From Pseudomonas sp. HS6 (GTDB taxonomy: Bacteria; Pseudomonadota; Gammaproteobacteria; Pseudomonadales; Pseudomonadaceae): a DNA stretch of 64,000 nucleotides. Below, piece after piece: positions 16,324 to 24,670 of the stretch (positions are counted from its first letter, which is position 1; the number at the start of each line of letters is the position of its first letter). The notes below the pieces were generated by a model. That model saw only the letters and a list, made by a program, of their open reading frames with translations. It did no database searches and was not told where the DNA came from. The position numbers were made by a program, and so were the translations under genes. The stretch covers positions 2,294,001-2,358,000 of the forward strand of contig NZ_CP067412.1 in the NCBI RefSeq assembly GCF_023375815.1. Direction: 5' to 3'.

Positions 16324-17289
16324 ATGAAATCAACACACCTCAAACAGCTTGCCGCCCTGACCCTGTCGATGCTCGGTGCCACCAGCCTGGTTCACGCCAC
16401 TGAACTGTTCCCTGAACTGGCCGCCAACAAGACCATTGGCGTGCAGGTCAAGATCCAGACCTTCTCCCCCACCGACGCTGCAAAGATTAAAGCGGCAGGC
16501 CTGGGTTTCGTGCGTTTTGGTGTCTGGACGGACAGCCTGGGTGACCCCAGCTATCAAAAACAGGTCAACGATGCCTTTGCGACCGCCCGGGCTTCCGGCC
16601 TGCCGGTGCTGCTGACCGTACGCTCGACCCAGGCGCTGACCTCTGCACCCGGCAACAACCGCGATTTCACCTCGGCCGGAGAGGCGTTCGCTCACTCAGT
16701 GACGACCCTGGAGAAAGAGTACGGCCCACAACTGGTCGCGATCGAGATATGGAATGAGCCGGACCTGGACACTTATTGGCCGACCGGCAATTTCAGCACC
16801 ACGTTCGCGCCCTTCATGACCGCCATGTGTAAGACGCTGCAGGCAAACCCGTCCGCAACGCCACTGATCGGCTTCGGCTTCGCCCGGCCCCCGAGTGACA
16901 GCTCGGCATCGACCGTGGCGCTGAACAGCATCGTCAGTGCTTACCCCAAATGCCTGAGTGCGATTTCCTATCACCCGTACGGCATGACCACGACGCAGAT
17001 CAGCAACGCGCAGACGTTCATCCAGCAGAAATTCCACCTGCCAGGCGTCATCAGTGAATGGGGCGTGTCGTCACTCGCCTCCAACGGCGGGAATGCAGGG
17101 CAGGCCAGCAAAATCGGCGCGTTCGTCAACGACATGAAAAAGCTCAACATCCCGCTGACATCGATTTACGAATGGAAAGACACGGAGTCGGGCAGTAATG
17201 ACCGGGAAAGGAACTTCGGCATGTTGAACGCCGACGGCCAGCCGAAACCTGCGGAAGTCACGGTTAAATCAGAGCTCAACCCTCTGTAA
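16324..17289 (+). CDS. Secreted clan GH-A glycoside hydrolase (PslG-like)
   Basis: This 321-residue protein has a signal peptide ending SLVHA (about residue 25) and a TIM-barrel catalytic domain. The acid/base Glu145 sits in [10 protein letters not shown] and the probable nucleophile Glu245 in VISEWGVSS, the spacing typical of clan GH-A. PslG and similar hydrolases in EPS loci trim or release polymer in the periplasm. The gene is divergent from the wzb-wzc operon and shares its promoter region, so the natural substrate is probably the polymer of this cluster. The ATG at 16324 follows AAGGAACAC. The exact GH family is not assigned. Confidence 0.85.
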   Translation: MKSTHLKQLAALTLSMLGATSLVHATELFPELAANKTIGVQVKIQTFSPTDAAKIKAAGLGFVRFGVWTDSLGDPSYQKQVNDAFATARASGLPVLLTVRSTQALTSAPGNNRDFTSAGEAFAHSVTTLEKEYGPQLVAIEIWNEPDLDTYWPTGNFSTTFAPFMTAMCKTLQANPSATPLIGFGFARPPSDSSASTVALNSIVSAYPKCLSAISYHPYGMTTTQISNAQTFIQQKFHLPGVISEWGVSSLASNGGNAGQASKIGAFVNDMKKLNIPLTSIYEWKDTESGSNDRERNFGMLNADGQPKPAEVTVKSELNPL

Positions 17290-17491
17290 TCAGTCGGCTC
17301 ACCGAGTACTGACGGTCAGATGCCTTGAACCTGTGGCCGGTTTTGGCATCGAATTTATCGACATCGCGCCCCGATCATTCAAACAGCCGTTTTCAGGTTG
17401 TTGCCCACGGGGCAATCGATACATTCACATGCCCTTGAGTGGCCGTCAGCGCTCGGGTAATGTCGTCAGACCCATAGGACAGAGCACGCTC
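17290..17491. other. Intergenic region before tal
   Basis: About 200 bp separates the glycoside hydrolase stop and the transaldolase start. I see no gene, clear terminator or repeat here. An in-frame upstream extension of tal exists but has no ribosome site and would add non-family residues. Confidence 0.5.
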
Positions 17492-18418
17492 ATGACTTCC
17501 AAGCTGGAACAACTCAAACAATTCACCACCGTGGTTGCCGACACCGGCGACTTCGAAGCGATTGCCCGGGTCAAACCGGTCGACGCCACCACCAACCCTT
17601 CCCTGCTCCTCAAGGCCGCGGCCATTCCGGCCTATGCCGAACTGCTGAACGCTGCCGTTCGCGACTGCAAGGGCGATGTCGGCCTGGCCAGCGACCGCTT
17701 TGGCGTCGCGGTGGGGCAGGAAATCCTCAAAGTGATCCCGGGCCGCATTTCCACTGAAGTGGATGCACGCCTGTCGTTCGATAAGGACGCGATGCTCAAG
17801 CGTGCGCACCGCCTGATCGAGCTGTACGACAAGGCCGGCATTGGCCGCGACCGCGTGCTGATCAAGATCGCGTCGACCTGGGAAGGCATCCGCGCCGCCG
17901 AAGTGCTGGAGAAGGAAGGCATCCAGACCAACCTGACCCTGTTGTTCTCCTTCGCTCAGGCCGCTGCCTGCGCCGATGCCGGCGTGTTCCTGATTTCGCC
18001 GTTCGTGGGCCGCATCTACGACTGGTACAAGAAGGCCAACGGCAACGACTACACCGGTGCCGATGATCCGGGCGTGCAGTCCGTGACGCGCATCTACAAC
18101 TACTACAAGGCCAATGACTACAAGACCGTGGTCATGGGTGCAAGCTTCCGCAACTTGAACCAGATCGAGCAACTGGCCGGCTGCGACCGCCTGACCATCA
18201 GCCCGGACCTGATCGACAAGCTGGCAGCCGATACCGGCAAACTGGAGCGCAAACTGGCCCCGGGTCACGCCGGCGAAGCACGTCTGAGCCTCAACGAATC
18301 GCAATTCCGCTGGTTGTCCAACGAAGACGCGATGGCCACCGAGAAACTGGCCGAAGGCATTCGTCAGTTTGCCCGTGACCAGGAAAAACTCGAGGCGCTG
18401 CTGCAAGCCAAGCTGTAA
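17492..18418 (+). CDS. tal: Transaldolase
   Basis: Transaldolase transfers the dihydroxyacetone unit between sugar phosphates in the pentose phosphate pathway. The 308-residue protein has the family signature DATTNPSLL with Asp31, and the Schiff-base Lys125 in [27 protein letters not shown] and [11 protein letters not shown] mark the later barrel strands. Length equals that of other pseudomonad TalB-type enzymes. The ATG at 17492 was chosen by family length. It is convergent with rssC across a shared terminator. Confidence 0.97.
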   Translation: MTSKLEQLKQFTTVVADTGDFEAIARVKPVDATTNPSLLLKAAAIPAYAELLNAAVRDCKGDVGLASDRFGVAVGQEILKVIPGRISTEVDARLSFDKDAMLKRAHRLIELYDKAGIGRDRVLIKIASTWEGIRAAEVLEKEGIQTNLTLLFSFAQAAACADAGVFLISPFVGRIYDWYKKANGNDYTGADDPGVQSVTRIYNYYKANDYKTVVMGASFRNLNQIEQLAGCDRLTISPDLIDKLAADTGKLERKLAPGHAGEARLSLNESQFRWLSNEDAMATEKLAEGIRQFARDQEKLEALLQAKL

Positions 18419-18436
18419 CGGGCTGACGGCAAACGC

Positions 18437-18471
18437 AAAAAGGGCGAACCCTCACAGGTTCGCCCTTTTTT
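18437..18471. terminator. Bidirectional intrinsic terminator between tal and rssC
   Basis: The inverted repeat AAAAAGGGCGAACC / GGTTCGCCCTTTTTT has a short loop and poly-A/poly-T flanks on both sides. It serves convergent tal and rssC. Confidence 0.93.
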
Positions 18472-18490
18472 GTGCCTGATGGCGGGTGAA

Positions 18491-18973
18491 TCAATGCCTT
18501 TCGAGGGCATTCACCAGATCATGGAAGGCTTCGCGATTGGAGTCGTTCAGGCCCATGAGGATCTTGTGCGCTTCGAGCACCTTGATCCGCACGACTTCCT
18601 CCGACTGATCCTGATCCGGCAGGTCATCGAGGCATTCCGGGCAAGGCACGGGATGGTTGACGATATTGAACACCTGCTCGAAACCCATCGATTGCAGCAG
18701 ACGGGTGATGTCGTCGTGGGTGGTGACCACGGTCGGCAGCAGGCCGACCTTCTGCCGCGACAGGATCGACAGCTTGGCCAGCAGGCCCAGCGTGGTGCTG
18801 TCGATGCTGCGGGTTTCGGTCAGATCGATCACGATCGCGTTGAAATTCAACGCGGTGAAGATCTTCTCAATAGTCGCATCCAACGCCGAACACAGGGTCA
18901 GGCGAACTTCACCGACAAACTTCAGGACGAAGGTGCCGTCCTGCTCGGCGAACTGGATTCTACCGGTACTCAT
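18491..18973 (-). CDS. rssC: STAS-domain anti-sigma factor antagonist, RssC-type
   Basis: This 160-residue protein has an N-terminal STAS domain (residues 1-100), including IVIDLTETRSIDSTTLGLLAKL. The phospho-acceptor would be Ser59 or Thr60 of DSTTLG. A C-terminal extension holds a CPEC pair and acidic residues. Its start codon overlaps the stop of the rssB gene by one base, so the two are coupled. In the family, the PP2C phosphatase domain of the RssB partner dephosphorylates the STAS serine to steer a stress or motility switch. The order tal-rssC-rssB is conserved in pseudomonads as I remember it. Cys-x2-Cys near residue 110 could bind metal, but this is speculative. Confidence 0.85.
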   Translation of the reverse strand: MSTGRIQFAEQDGTFVLKFVGEVRLTLCSALDATIEKIFTALNFNAIVIDLTETRSIDSTTLGLLAKLSILSRQKVGLLPTVVTTHDDITRLLQSMGFEQVFNIVNHPVPCPECLDDLPDQDQSEEVVRIKVLEAHKILMGLNDSNREAFHDLVNALERH

Positions 18974-20154
18974 TAAAGATTCCTGCTCAACACCAACAAG
19001 GCGATATCATCCGGCATCTCCCCTAGCGTGGCCAATCCAAAAACCTGCCGCAGGCCATCCAGGCTGCCGCCCGCCGACTTGACCCGTTGGGGCAAGGCAG
19101 CTTCTTTTTCTTTGAGTGTGGGTTCTGGCAAAAGATCCAGAATGCCATCAGACATCAGCGTCAGGCTGAATGTCGGTGGCAGCTCGAGCACGTGGTCTTC
19201 GTAGGTGGCTTCATTGAAAAGCCCCACGGGCAGGCCACGCCCCTCGAGGTAGCGAACACTGTCAGGCGTGTACAACACAGGCAACGGCAGATGGCCGCCG
19301 ATGCTATAGGTCAACAAACCGGTCTCCTCGTCGATGACTCCACCGACCATTGTGACGTGTTTACCCAGCTTACAACTGATCAGCCCCCGGTTGATATGAC
19401 CAAGGACTTCCGAAGGCTTGAATTCCGGCAAGGTGCCATTGCGCTTGGACTCGAACAGCAGGCGCGTGGTCATGAACTTCAGCAGCACGGTGACGAACGC
19501 CGATGAGGCACCATGGCCCGAAACATCCGCCAGATAGAACGCGACCCGACGCTCGTCCACCCGGAAATAGTCGACGAAATCACCCGACAGATACAGCGAC
19601 GGAATGATCTGGTGGGCGAACTTGAACTCGTCAATGGTCCACGGGCTCACCGGCAGCATGTTCATCTGCACCTGGCGACCGGCGTTCTGGTCCTCCTGGA
19701 GCAGGTTCAGGCTGGCTTCAAGCTCACGGTTGGCCTTTTCCAGCTTCTCGCGGTAGCGCTGGTTTTCCAGCAGCAGGCGCGCACGATCCAGGGCCCGGCG
19801 CACGGAGTGCTCGAGCACGGCCAGATCTTCGAGAGGCTTGATCAGGTAATCCGCCGCGCCCAGGCGCAGGGCCTCGACCGCGTCGTTCATCACGCCGGCA
19901 CCCGAAACCACGATCACAGGAGTCTGTGGTGACCGCTCGGTGACCTGACGGATGAGTTCGAGACCGCCCATCTGCGGCATGCGCAGATCGCAGATGACCA
20001 AGTCGGGCTTGTCTTGCTCGAATACCTGAAGACCCTGCTGGCCGTTACTGGCCTGCAAGACGCTGAAACCACTGTCTTCCAAGTAGGCCGCGAGGCTCGC
20101 GCGCACTACTTCGTCATCATCGATTATCAGCAGCGTGGCACTGGTTTTTGGCAT
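18973..20154 (-). CDS. rssB: Response regulator with SpoIIE/PP2C phosphatase domain, RssB-type
   Basis: This 393-residue protein has a receiver domain (1-125) with phospho-acceptor Asp56 in LVICDLRMPQMGG and the conserved TPVIVVSG and YLIKPLEDL segments. A coiled coil (about 130-180, rich in RALDRARLLLENQRY heptads) links it to a PP2C-like SpoIIE phosphatase domain with metal-binding GDFVDYFRVD, LADVSGHGASSAF and LMSDGILDLL. It is predicted to dephosphorylate the RssC STAS protein in response to an unknown kinase. It is upstream of and overlaps rssC. Confidence 0.92.
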   Translation of the reverse strand: MPKTSATLLIIDDDEVVRASLAAYLEDSGFSVLQASNGQQGLQVFEQDKPDLVICDLRMPQMGGLELIRQVTERSPQTPVIVVSGAGVMNDAVEALRLGAADYLIKPLEDLAVLEHSVRRALDRARLLLENQRYREKLEKANRELEASLNLLQEDQNAGRQVQMNMLPVSPWTIDEFKFAHQIIPSLYLSGDFVDYFRVDERRVAFYLADVSGHGASSAFVTVLLKFMTTRLLFESKRNGTLPEFKPSEVLGHINRGLISCKLGKHVTMVGGVIDEETGLLTYSIGGHLPLPVLYTPDSVRYLEGRGLPVGLFNEATYEDHVLELPPTFSLTLMSDGILDLLPEPTLKEKEAALPQRVKSAGGSLDGLRQVFGLATLGEMPDDIALLVLSRNL

Positions 20155-20476
20155 GTGGGCAAACGGCGCCAGAATTAGGTTGGCGTAGCAGGCGGGGCAA
20201 CGGCCCGGCGCAGACTACTGGATTCGCTTTCTAGCCTCTCTGCTGCACCGTTTCAGAGCGTTGGCCCTGTACACGGTTGCACCAGAGGTGCCCTTCTAAG
20301 GCGCAGACGGTACTCCCATCCGAGAGGCGTTTCAAGCATGCGCCGATGGTCGCTTGGAGACTTTGTTTGTCAAATCACTCGCAGTTATAAGAACGGCTTC
20401 AACCGTAACCCAATCATTGGACGCGCCCACAAAAAAGGCGACCTCGCGGTCGCCCCTTCATGTCGATCAATCGAGA
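20155..20476. other. Intergenic region between rssB and mlaA
   Basis: About 320 bp with no credible gene. It contains the rssB promoter side and, at its right end, the mlaA terminator. I saw no repeat family or RNA gene. Confidence 0.5.
20431..20456 (-). terminator. Intrinsic terminator of mlaA
   Basis: On the minus strand GGCGACC-GCGA-GGTCGCC is followed by TTTTTTG. It lies just past the mlaA stop. Confidence 0.9.
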
Positions 20477-21166
20477 TCAAAAATCGTCTTCGACGTGACC
20501 GTCCTTGACCTTGAACTCGCGGTTTTGCAGGTAGGCATTGCGGATGAAGGTGTACTTGTCGCCGCTGATCAGCTTCTCGCTGGACAGCAGGCTGGCGCGG
20601 GTGTCGACGATGTTCAGACCGTAGATGGTGTTACGCGCCGGGATGTCGTTCATGTAGCGGTAAGGCGCGGTGTAGGTGTCGACGTACTTGGACGGCGCGT
20701 CACGCAGAGTGCTTGGACCCAGCAACGGCAACATCACGTACGGACCGCTGCTGACACCCCAGTAGCCGAGGGTCTGGCCGAAGTCTTCGTCACTGCGATG
20801 CAGGCCCATCTTGGTGCCGACGTCGAAGAAGCCGAGCAGACCGAAGGTGGTGTTGAAGATCAGGCGTGCGGTGTCAACGCCGGCGGCGGCAGGCTTGGCT
20901 TGCAGAATGTTGTTCGCCAGGTTGGTGATGTCACCGACGTTGCGGAACATATTGTGGATGCCGTCTTCCAGGAATTGCGGAGTTACAAACTCGTAGCCCT
21001 GCGCCAGTGGTTTCAGCGCGTAGGTGTCAACGAAATCGTTGAACTGGAAGATCGGACGGTTGACGCTTTCCCAAGGGTCTTCTTCCGTTGCGGCGTTAGC
21101 GGCGAACGGCACCAGCATCACGCTGGCACATACACAAAGCTGAGCGAGAGGATTGCTCCAGCGCAT
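20477..21166 (-). CDS. mlaA: MlaA/VacJ-family outer-membrane lipid asymmetry protein
   Basis: MlaA removes surface-exposed phospholipids from the outer membrane and passes them to MlaC. This 229-residue protein has the family core EDPWESVNRPIFQFND, GDITNLANNIL, FNTTFGLLGFFDVGTKMGL, DFGQTLGYWGV and YVMLPLLGPST. The leader (to about residue 26, ANA) looks like a type I signal peptide: the only cysteines, 11 and 13, lie within the hydrophobic core and no lipobox Cys follows. Most MlaA/VacJ proteins are lipoproteins, so anchoring may rely on the ring-shaped helices alone. AAGGAG precedes the ATG. Confidence 0.92.
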   Translation of the reverse strand: MRWSNPLAQLCVCASVMLVPFAANAATEEDPWESVNRPIFQFNDFVDTYALKPLAQGYEFVTPQFLEDGIHNMFRNVGDITNLANNILQAKPAAAGVDTARLIFNTTFGLLGFFDVGTKMGLHRSDEDFGQTLGYWGVSSGPYVMLPLLGPSTLRDAPSKYVDTYTAPYRYMNDIPARNTIYGLNIVDTRASLLSSEKLISGDKYTFIRNAYLQNREFKVKDGHVEDDF

Positions 21167-21351
21167 AGAAAACTCCTTGGATTGTACATACGCGGCAAGC
21201 GGGCCACGGTTATAAGAGGTGCAGTATAAGACGGAAACAAGGTTTTAGGCATTTCCGGCGTGAACACCTCTGTAGGACGGTTCGTCACGCACTTGTCATC
21301 CAACTGTCACCGGCGATGCTTAGCCTGACTTCTATTTCAGGGATGTTTTCC

Positions 21352-21972
21352 ATGCCTCAAGCCGAAGCCTTGCCCCTGTCCGCCCCCAACCTGACAGCCG
21401 TACTGTTCGGGCTCAGCGGTTGCCTGGTGGACTTCGGCGCCCGCGCCCGTCATCACGCCAGCCCCGGCACCGAGCACGCCGACGCCACGCCGGGCGCGCT
21501 CGACAGCCTGCGCAGCCTGCAGCGCCAACTGATCCCCTGCGCCTGGCTCGATGAGTTGCCCCCTGCCCTCACCCACGTGCTGGCATCCGGATTGCCGGGC
21601 TGGATCAAACCTTCGCAATATCCGGCAACAAACAATCCATGGCCGTCACCGAATGCCTGTTGGCAAGCCTTGATGGCCTTGAATGTCGATCGCCTGGACG
21701 GCTGCGTGCTAGTCAGCGGTGAACCGCGCTTGCTGCAAGCAGGCCTGAATGCCGGGTTGTGGACCATTGGCCTGGCCTCCTGTGGCTCACTCTGCGGCCT
21801 GGCCCCGGGTGAATGGCAAGCCCTCAGTCAGAAAGAACGCGAACAACTGCGCGGCAAGGCCACCGTCCAGCTATTCGGCCTGGGCGTGCACTCGGTGATC
21901 GATCACCTGGGCGATCTCGACACCTGCCTGGCGGACATCAGCCTGCGCCGTCTCAAAGGCGAAAAGCCCTGA
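21352..21972 (+). CDS. HAD-superfamily phosphonatase-like protein with lost catalytic Asp
   Basis: This 206-residue protein aligns by eye with the phosphonoacetaldehyde hydrolase (PhnX) branch of the HAD superfamily: LFGLSGCLVDFGARA at 18-32, DELPPALTHVL near 67-77, and GLNAGLWTIGLASCGSLCGL with EWQALSQKERE near 131-164. Active family members have the nucleophile in DWAGTTVDFG and a metal-binding GDT before the EGxNAGMW segment. Here the nucleophile Asp is replaced by Gly20, and the GDT position reads SGEP (122-125). It is therefore unlikely to be a phosphonatase. I chose the ATG at 21352 because AGGGATG precedes it with good spacing. It is downstream of divergent mlaA and ahead of the DUF4404 gene. 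Confidence 0.72.
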   Translation: MPQAEALPLSAPNLTAVLFGLSGCLVDFGARARHHASPGTEHADATPGALDSLRSLQRQLIPCAWLDELPPALTHVLASGLPGWIKPSQYPATNNPWPSPNACWQALMALNVDRLDGCVLVSGEPRLLQAGLNAGLWTIGLASCGSLCGLAPGEWQALSQKEREQLRGKATVQLFGLGVHSVIDHLGDLDTCLADISLRRLKGEKP

Positions 21973-22080
21973 CCGGGATCATGCAGGTTCATCGAGAGTG
22001 GATTAGTCTTAAGGAGAGCCATAGACCTTTGGCGCGCGGCTGCGGTCTATGCCAGTGCCTCTCGATAAAAGGAAAACACC

Positions 22081-22344
22081 ATGCCCGCCCGCGAACTGCA
22101 AGAACAGCTCAACACCCTGCGCGAGCAACTGGATCAGAATCCGCCGCTGTCGGAAGCCGAGCGCGCAGACCTGCACGCACTGATGCAACAGATCGAACTG
22201 GAACTTGAACTGGAAACCAAGACCCAGGATTCCAGCATCGCCGACGGTGTGAATCTGGCCGTTGATCGTTTTGAACTCGAACATCCCGCCATTGCCGGCA
22301 CATTGCGCAATATTGTGAATTCCCTTGTCAGCATGGGAATCTGA
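22081..22344 (+). CDS. DUF4404 family small protein
   Basis: This 87-residue acidic helical protein (MPARELQEQLNTLREQL..., LELELETKTQ, ELEHPAIAGTLRNIVNSL) has no signal peptide or membrane segment and matches the DUF4404 pattern as I know it. An amphipathic N-terminal helix and a C-terminal helix that could pair suggest an oligomer. The function is unknown. It follows the HAD-like gene by 108 bp and ends in a strong terminator. Confidence 0.8.
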   Translation: MPARELQEQLNTLREQLDQNPPLSEAERADLHALMQQIELELELETKTQDSSIADGVNLAVDRFELEHPAIAGTLRNIVNSLVSMGI

Positions 22345-22357
22345 AGCCCGCGAATGT

Positions 22358-22391
22358 AAAAAAGCCCTGCCAGCGATGGCAGGGCTTTTTT
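22358..22391. terminator. Bidirectional terminator between DUF4404 gene and queF
   Basis: AAAAAAGCCCTGCCA-GCGA-TGGCAGGGCTTTTTT forms a strong hairpin with A/T tracts on both flanks, serving convergent genes. Confidence 0.95.
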
Positions 22392-22408
22392 AATGTCCGC
22401 GTTGCGGG

Positions 22409-23239
22409 TTATTGACGAACCAGACGATGGTTCGGTAACTGCACGCTTTCAGTGCTGCGATACGGGTTGATATCCAGCCCGCCCCGGCGCACATAGCGTG
22501 CAAACACTGTGAGTTTTTCCGGCTTCAGCAAACGCTGCAGGTCGAGGAAAATCCGCTCCACGCACTGCTCATGGAAGTCCGAGTGCTGGCGGAAGCTGAC
22601 GATGTATTCCAGCAGGCTGGCGTGATCCAGCGCCGCACCGCGATATTCCACCACCACGCTGCCCCAGTCCGGCTGGCTGGTCACCGGGCAATTGGACTTG
22701 AGCAGATGGCTGTGCACGCTCTCCTCCACCACCCGCGAATCATCGCAACGCAGCAGCTCGGGACGCGGATGTTCGTAGTTGCTGACGCTGATATTCAGAT
22801 CGTCAATGCACACGCCCGGCAGTACGACGACGCCTTCGGCCTCGACCTCTTTCAGGCTGCGAACCCGCACACCCACCGGCTTGCCGGCAGCGGCGGACAA
22901 GTCCTTGACCAGCGTCGCTTCCAGGCTCGCGACGTCAGCGAACGGCGTCTGGTTCAACGAGTTCAGGTACAGCTTGAACGACTTGGATTCGATGATGTTC
23001 GGCGAGTCCGCCGGAATGCTGAATTCGCCGATCGCCACCACCGGTTTGCCCGACGGCAGCAACCACGACAGTTCGAAGCAGTTCCAGAAATCCACGCCTT
23101 TATACGGCAGGGTCTCGGCGGTCAGGCCCAGCTCGGCCCACTTCGCGGTGCGCGGGATCGGGAACAGCAGGGACGGTGTGTAAGTGGCGATGTATTCGCT
23201 GGACTTGCCCAGCGGCGAATGTTCGGCTGCGGGATGCAT
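22409..23239 (-). CDS. queF: NADPH-dependent 7-cyano-7-deazaguanine reductase
   Basis: QueF reduces preQ0 to preQ1 in queuosine biosynthesis. The 276-residue protein is the long, two-domain type: the N-terminal T-fold half has the [10 protein letters not shown] motif (83-92), and the C-terminal half has the catalytic Cys184 and Asp191 in [14 protein letters not shown]. Family length and both active-site residues agree. Its neighbours are a cupredoxin gene on the same strand and the DUF4404 gene in convergent orientation. Confidence 0.97.
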   Translation of the reverse strand: MHPAAEHSPLGKSSEYIATYTPSLLFPIPRTAKWAELGLTAETLPYKGVDFWNCFELSWLLPSGKPVVAIGEFSIPADSPNIIESKSFKLYLNSLNQTPFADVASLEATLVKDLSAAAGKPVGVRVRSLKEVEAEGVVVLPGVCIDDLNISVSNYEHPRPELLRCDDSRVVEESVHSHLLKSNCPVTSQPDWGSVVVEYRGAALDHASLLEYIVSFRQHSDFHEQCVERIFLDLQRLLKPEKLTVFARYVRRGGLDINPYRSTESVQLPNHRLVRQ

Positions 23240-23300
23240 GGCGGAAACCTGACTGAAGAATCAGCGGATTCTATCAGCCTTTGCTCCCGCCTTTGAGTGC

Positions 23301-23840
23301 TTACTGACTGACAGTCAGTTTGCCGACCATTCCGGCCTGGTAATGCCCGGGAATGTTGCAGGCGAACTCCAGGTTCACGGCTTTGCTGAAGGTCCAGGTC
23401 AGCTCGGCGGTCTTGCCCGGTTCGACCAGTACGCTGTTAGGGTCGTCATGCTTCATGACGTGCCCCATCGAGGCATGATCCATGCCCGCCATGTCGTGGG
23501 ACATTTCTTTCATGCCGGTCGGCGTGAGCATGCCGCTTTGCTGCATCTGCAACATTTCCTGCTGGTGTTTGGCATGCATCGCTGCATCCCCGAGGTTGAA
23601 TTCGTGCAACAACTGACCTTTATTCACCAACACAAAGCGAATGGTCTCACCGGCCTTGATCTCGATGGCCTTCGGATCGAACGACATGTCGCCCATCACC
23701 ACTTCAATGCTGCGGGTGGCCTTTGTAGCCGGCGCCGGTTGGCCGAAGTCATACGTGTGCGCAGGGTCGGCCCAGACGGATGAGCTCAGCGCCAGCAGAC
23801 AGGCGGCGATGGCCAGAGGGTTGCGCAAAAACATAGTCAT
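23301..23840 (-). CDS. Secreted cupredoxin-family copper protein
   Basis: This 179-residue protein has a signal peptide ending WADP (about residue 24). The cupredoxin fold carries the type 1 copper ligands His79 (LLHEFNLG), Cys161, His166 and Met171 (FACNIPGHYQAGMVGKL). Between the first ligand and the last strands is a Met/His-rich insert of about 40 residues (88-132; for example HDMAGMDHASMGHVMKH) that could bind additional Cu(I). It is divergent from copRS and shares a promoter with a CopR-box-like inverted repeat, so copper induction is likely. Confidence 0.93.
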   Translation of the reverse strand: MTMFLRNPLAIAACLLALSSSVWADPAHTYDFGQPAPATKATRSIEVVMGDMSFDPKAIEIKAGETIRFVLVNKGQLLHEFNLGDAAMHAKHQQEMLQMQQSGMLTPTGMKEMSHDMAGMDHASMGHVMKHDDPNSVLVEPGKTAELTWTFSKAVNLEFACNIPGHYQAGMVGKLTVSQ

Positions 23841-23899
23841 ACTCCAACAAGATAAGGTTCAGCCTGTGGGAAACTTTAGCCCGCCCGCGCTGGCAGCTA

Positions 23900-23930
23900 C
23901 CTGACAGCCAGATTACAACTTTGTCAGGTT
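23900..23930. promoter_or_regulatory. CopR operator (inverted repeat) between cupredoxin gene and copR
   Basis: ACCTGACA-N15-TGTCAGGT is a perfect 8-bp inverted repeat. Read on the minus strand, 23913-23928 is CTGACA-N5-GTAAT, the CopR box I remember for P. aeruginosa. It is positioned to control the divergent cupredoxin gene and copRS. Confidence 0.75.
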
Positions 23931-23989
23931 GGCGCTTGTGGCAACGTCCCACGGTATAAAGCTTTCGATCCTACAACCCCGAGTCGCCC

Positions 23990-24670
23990 ATGAAACTGCT
24001 GATCGTCGAAGACCAACCGAAAACCGGCCACTACCTGCGCCAGGGCCTGACCGAGGCCGGTTTCAACACAGAATTGGTGGCCGACGGCACCTCCGGCCAG
24101 CAACTGGCCTTGAGCGGTGACTATGCCTTGCTGATCCTCGACGTGATGCTGCCCGGGCGCAACGGCTGGCAGATTCTGCAAGCGGTGCGCAGTGCCGGGC
24201 TCGAAACGCCGATCCTGTTTCTGACCGCCAAAGACACCGTGGAAGACCGGGTTCATGGCCTGGAACTGGGCGCCGACGATTATCTGGTCAAGCCGTTCGC
24301 CTTCTCCGAACTGCTGGCCCGGGTGCGCAGCCTGTTGCGACGCGGCAGCGCCACTGCGCAGGAAACCTGCCTGCAACTGGCCGACCTGCGTCTGGACCTG
24401 ATTCGCCGCCGCGTCGAGCGCAGCGGCCAGCGCATCGACCTCACGGCGAAAGAGTTTGCCCTGCTGGAAATGCTTTTGCGCCGCCAGGGTGAAGTGCTTC
24501 CCAAAACCCTGATCGCCTCCCAGGTCTGGGACATGAATTTCGACAGCGACACCAACGTGATCGAAGTGGCGATCCGCCGATTGCGACTGAAGATCGACGA
24601 TGAGTTTCCCGACAAGTTGATCCACACCGTGCGCGGCATGGGTTACGTCCTTGAAGAGCGCTCCGCCTGA
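23990..24670 (+). CDS. copR: Copper-responsive OmpR-family response regulator CopR
   Basis: This 226-residue protein has a receiver domain with Asp51 in [14 protein letters not shown] and the switch residues [11 protein letters not shown] and [10 protein letters not shown] winged-helix DNA-binding domain with [16 protein letters not shown] and [18 protein letters not shown] follows. The heavy-metal regulator subfamily (CopR/CusR) is indicated by these patterns and by the adjacent cupredoxin gene. Its stop overlaps the copS start by one base. Confidence 0.92.
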   Translation: MKLLIVEDQPKTGHYLRQGLTEAGFNTELVADGTSGQQLALSGDYALLILDVMLPGRNGWQILQAVRSAGLETPILFLTAKDTVEDRVHGLELGADDYLVKPFAFSELLARVRSLLRRGSATAQETCLQLADLRLDLIRRRVERSGQRIDLTAKEFALLEMLLRRQGEVLPKTLIASQVWDMNFDSDTNVIEVAIRRLRLKIDDEFPDKLIHTVRGMGYVLEERSA

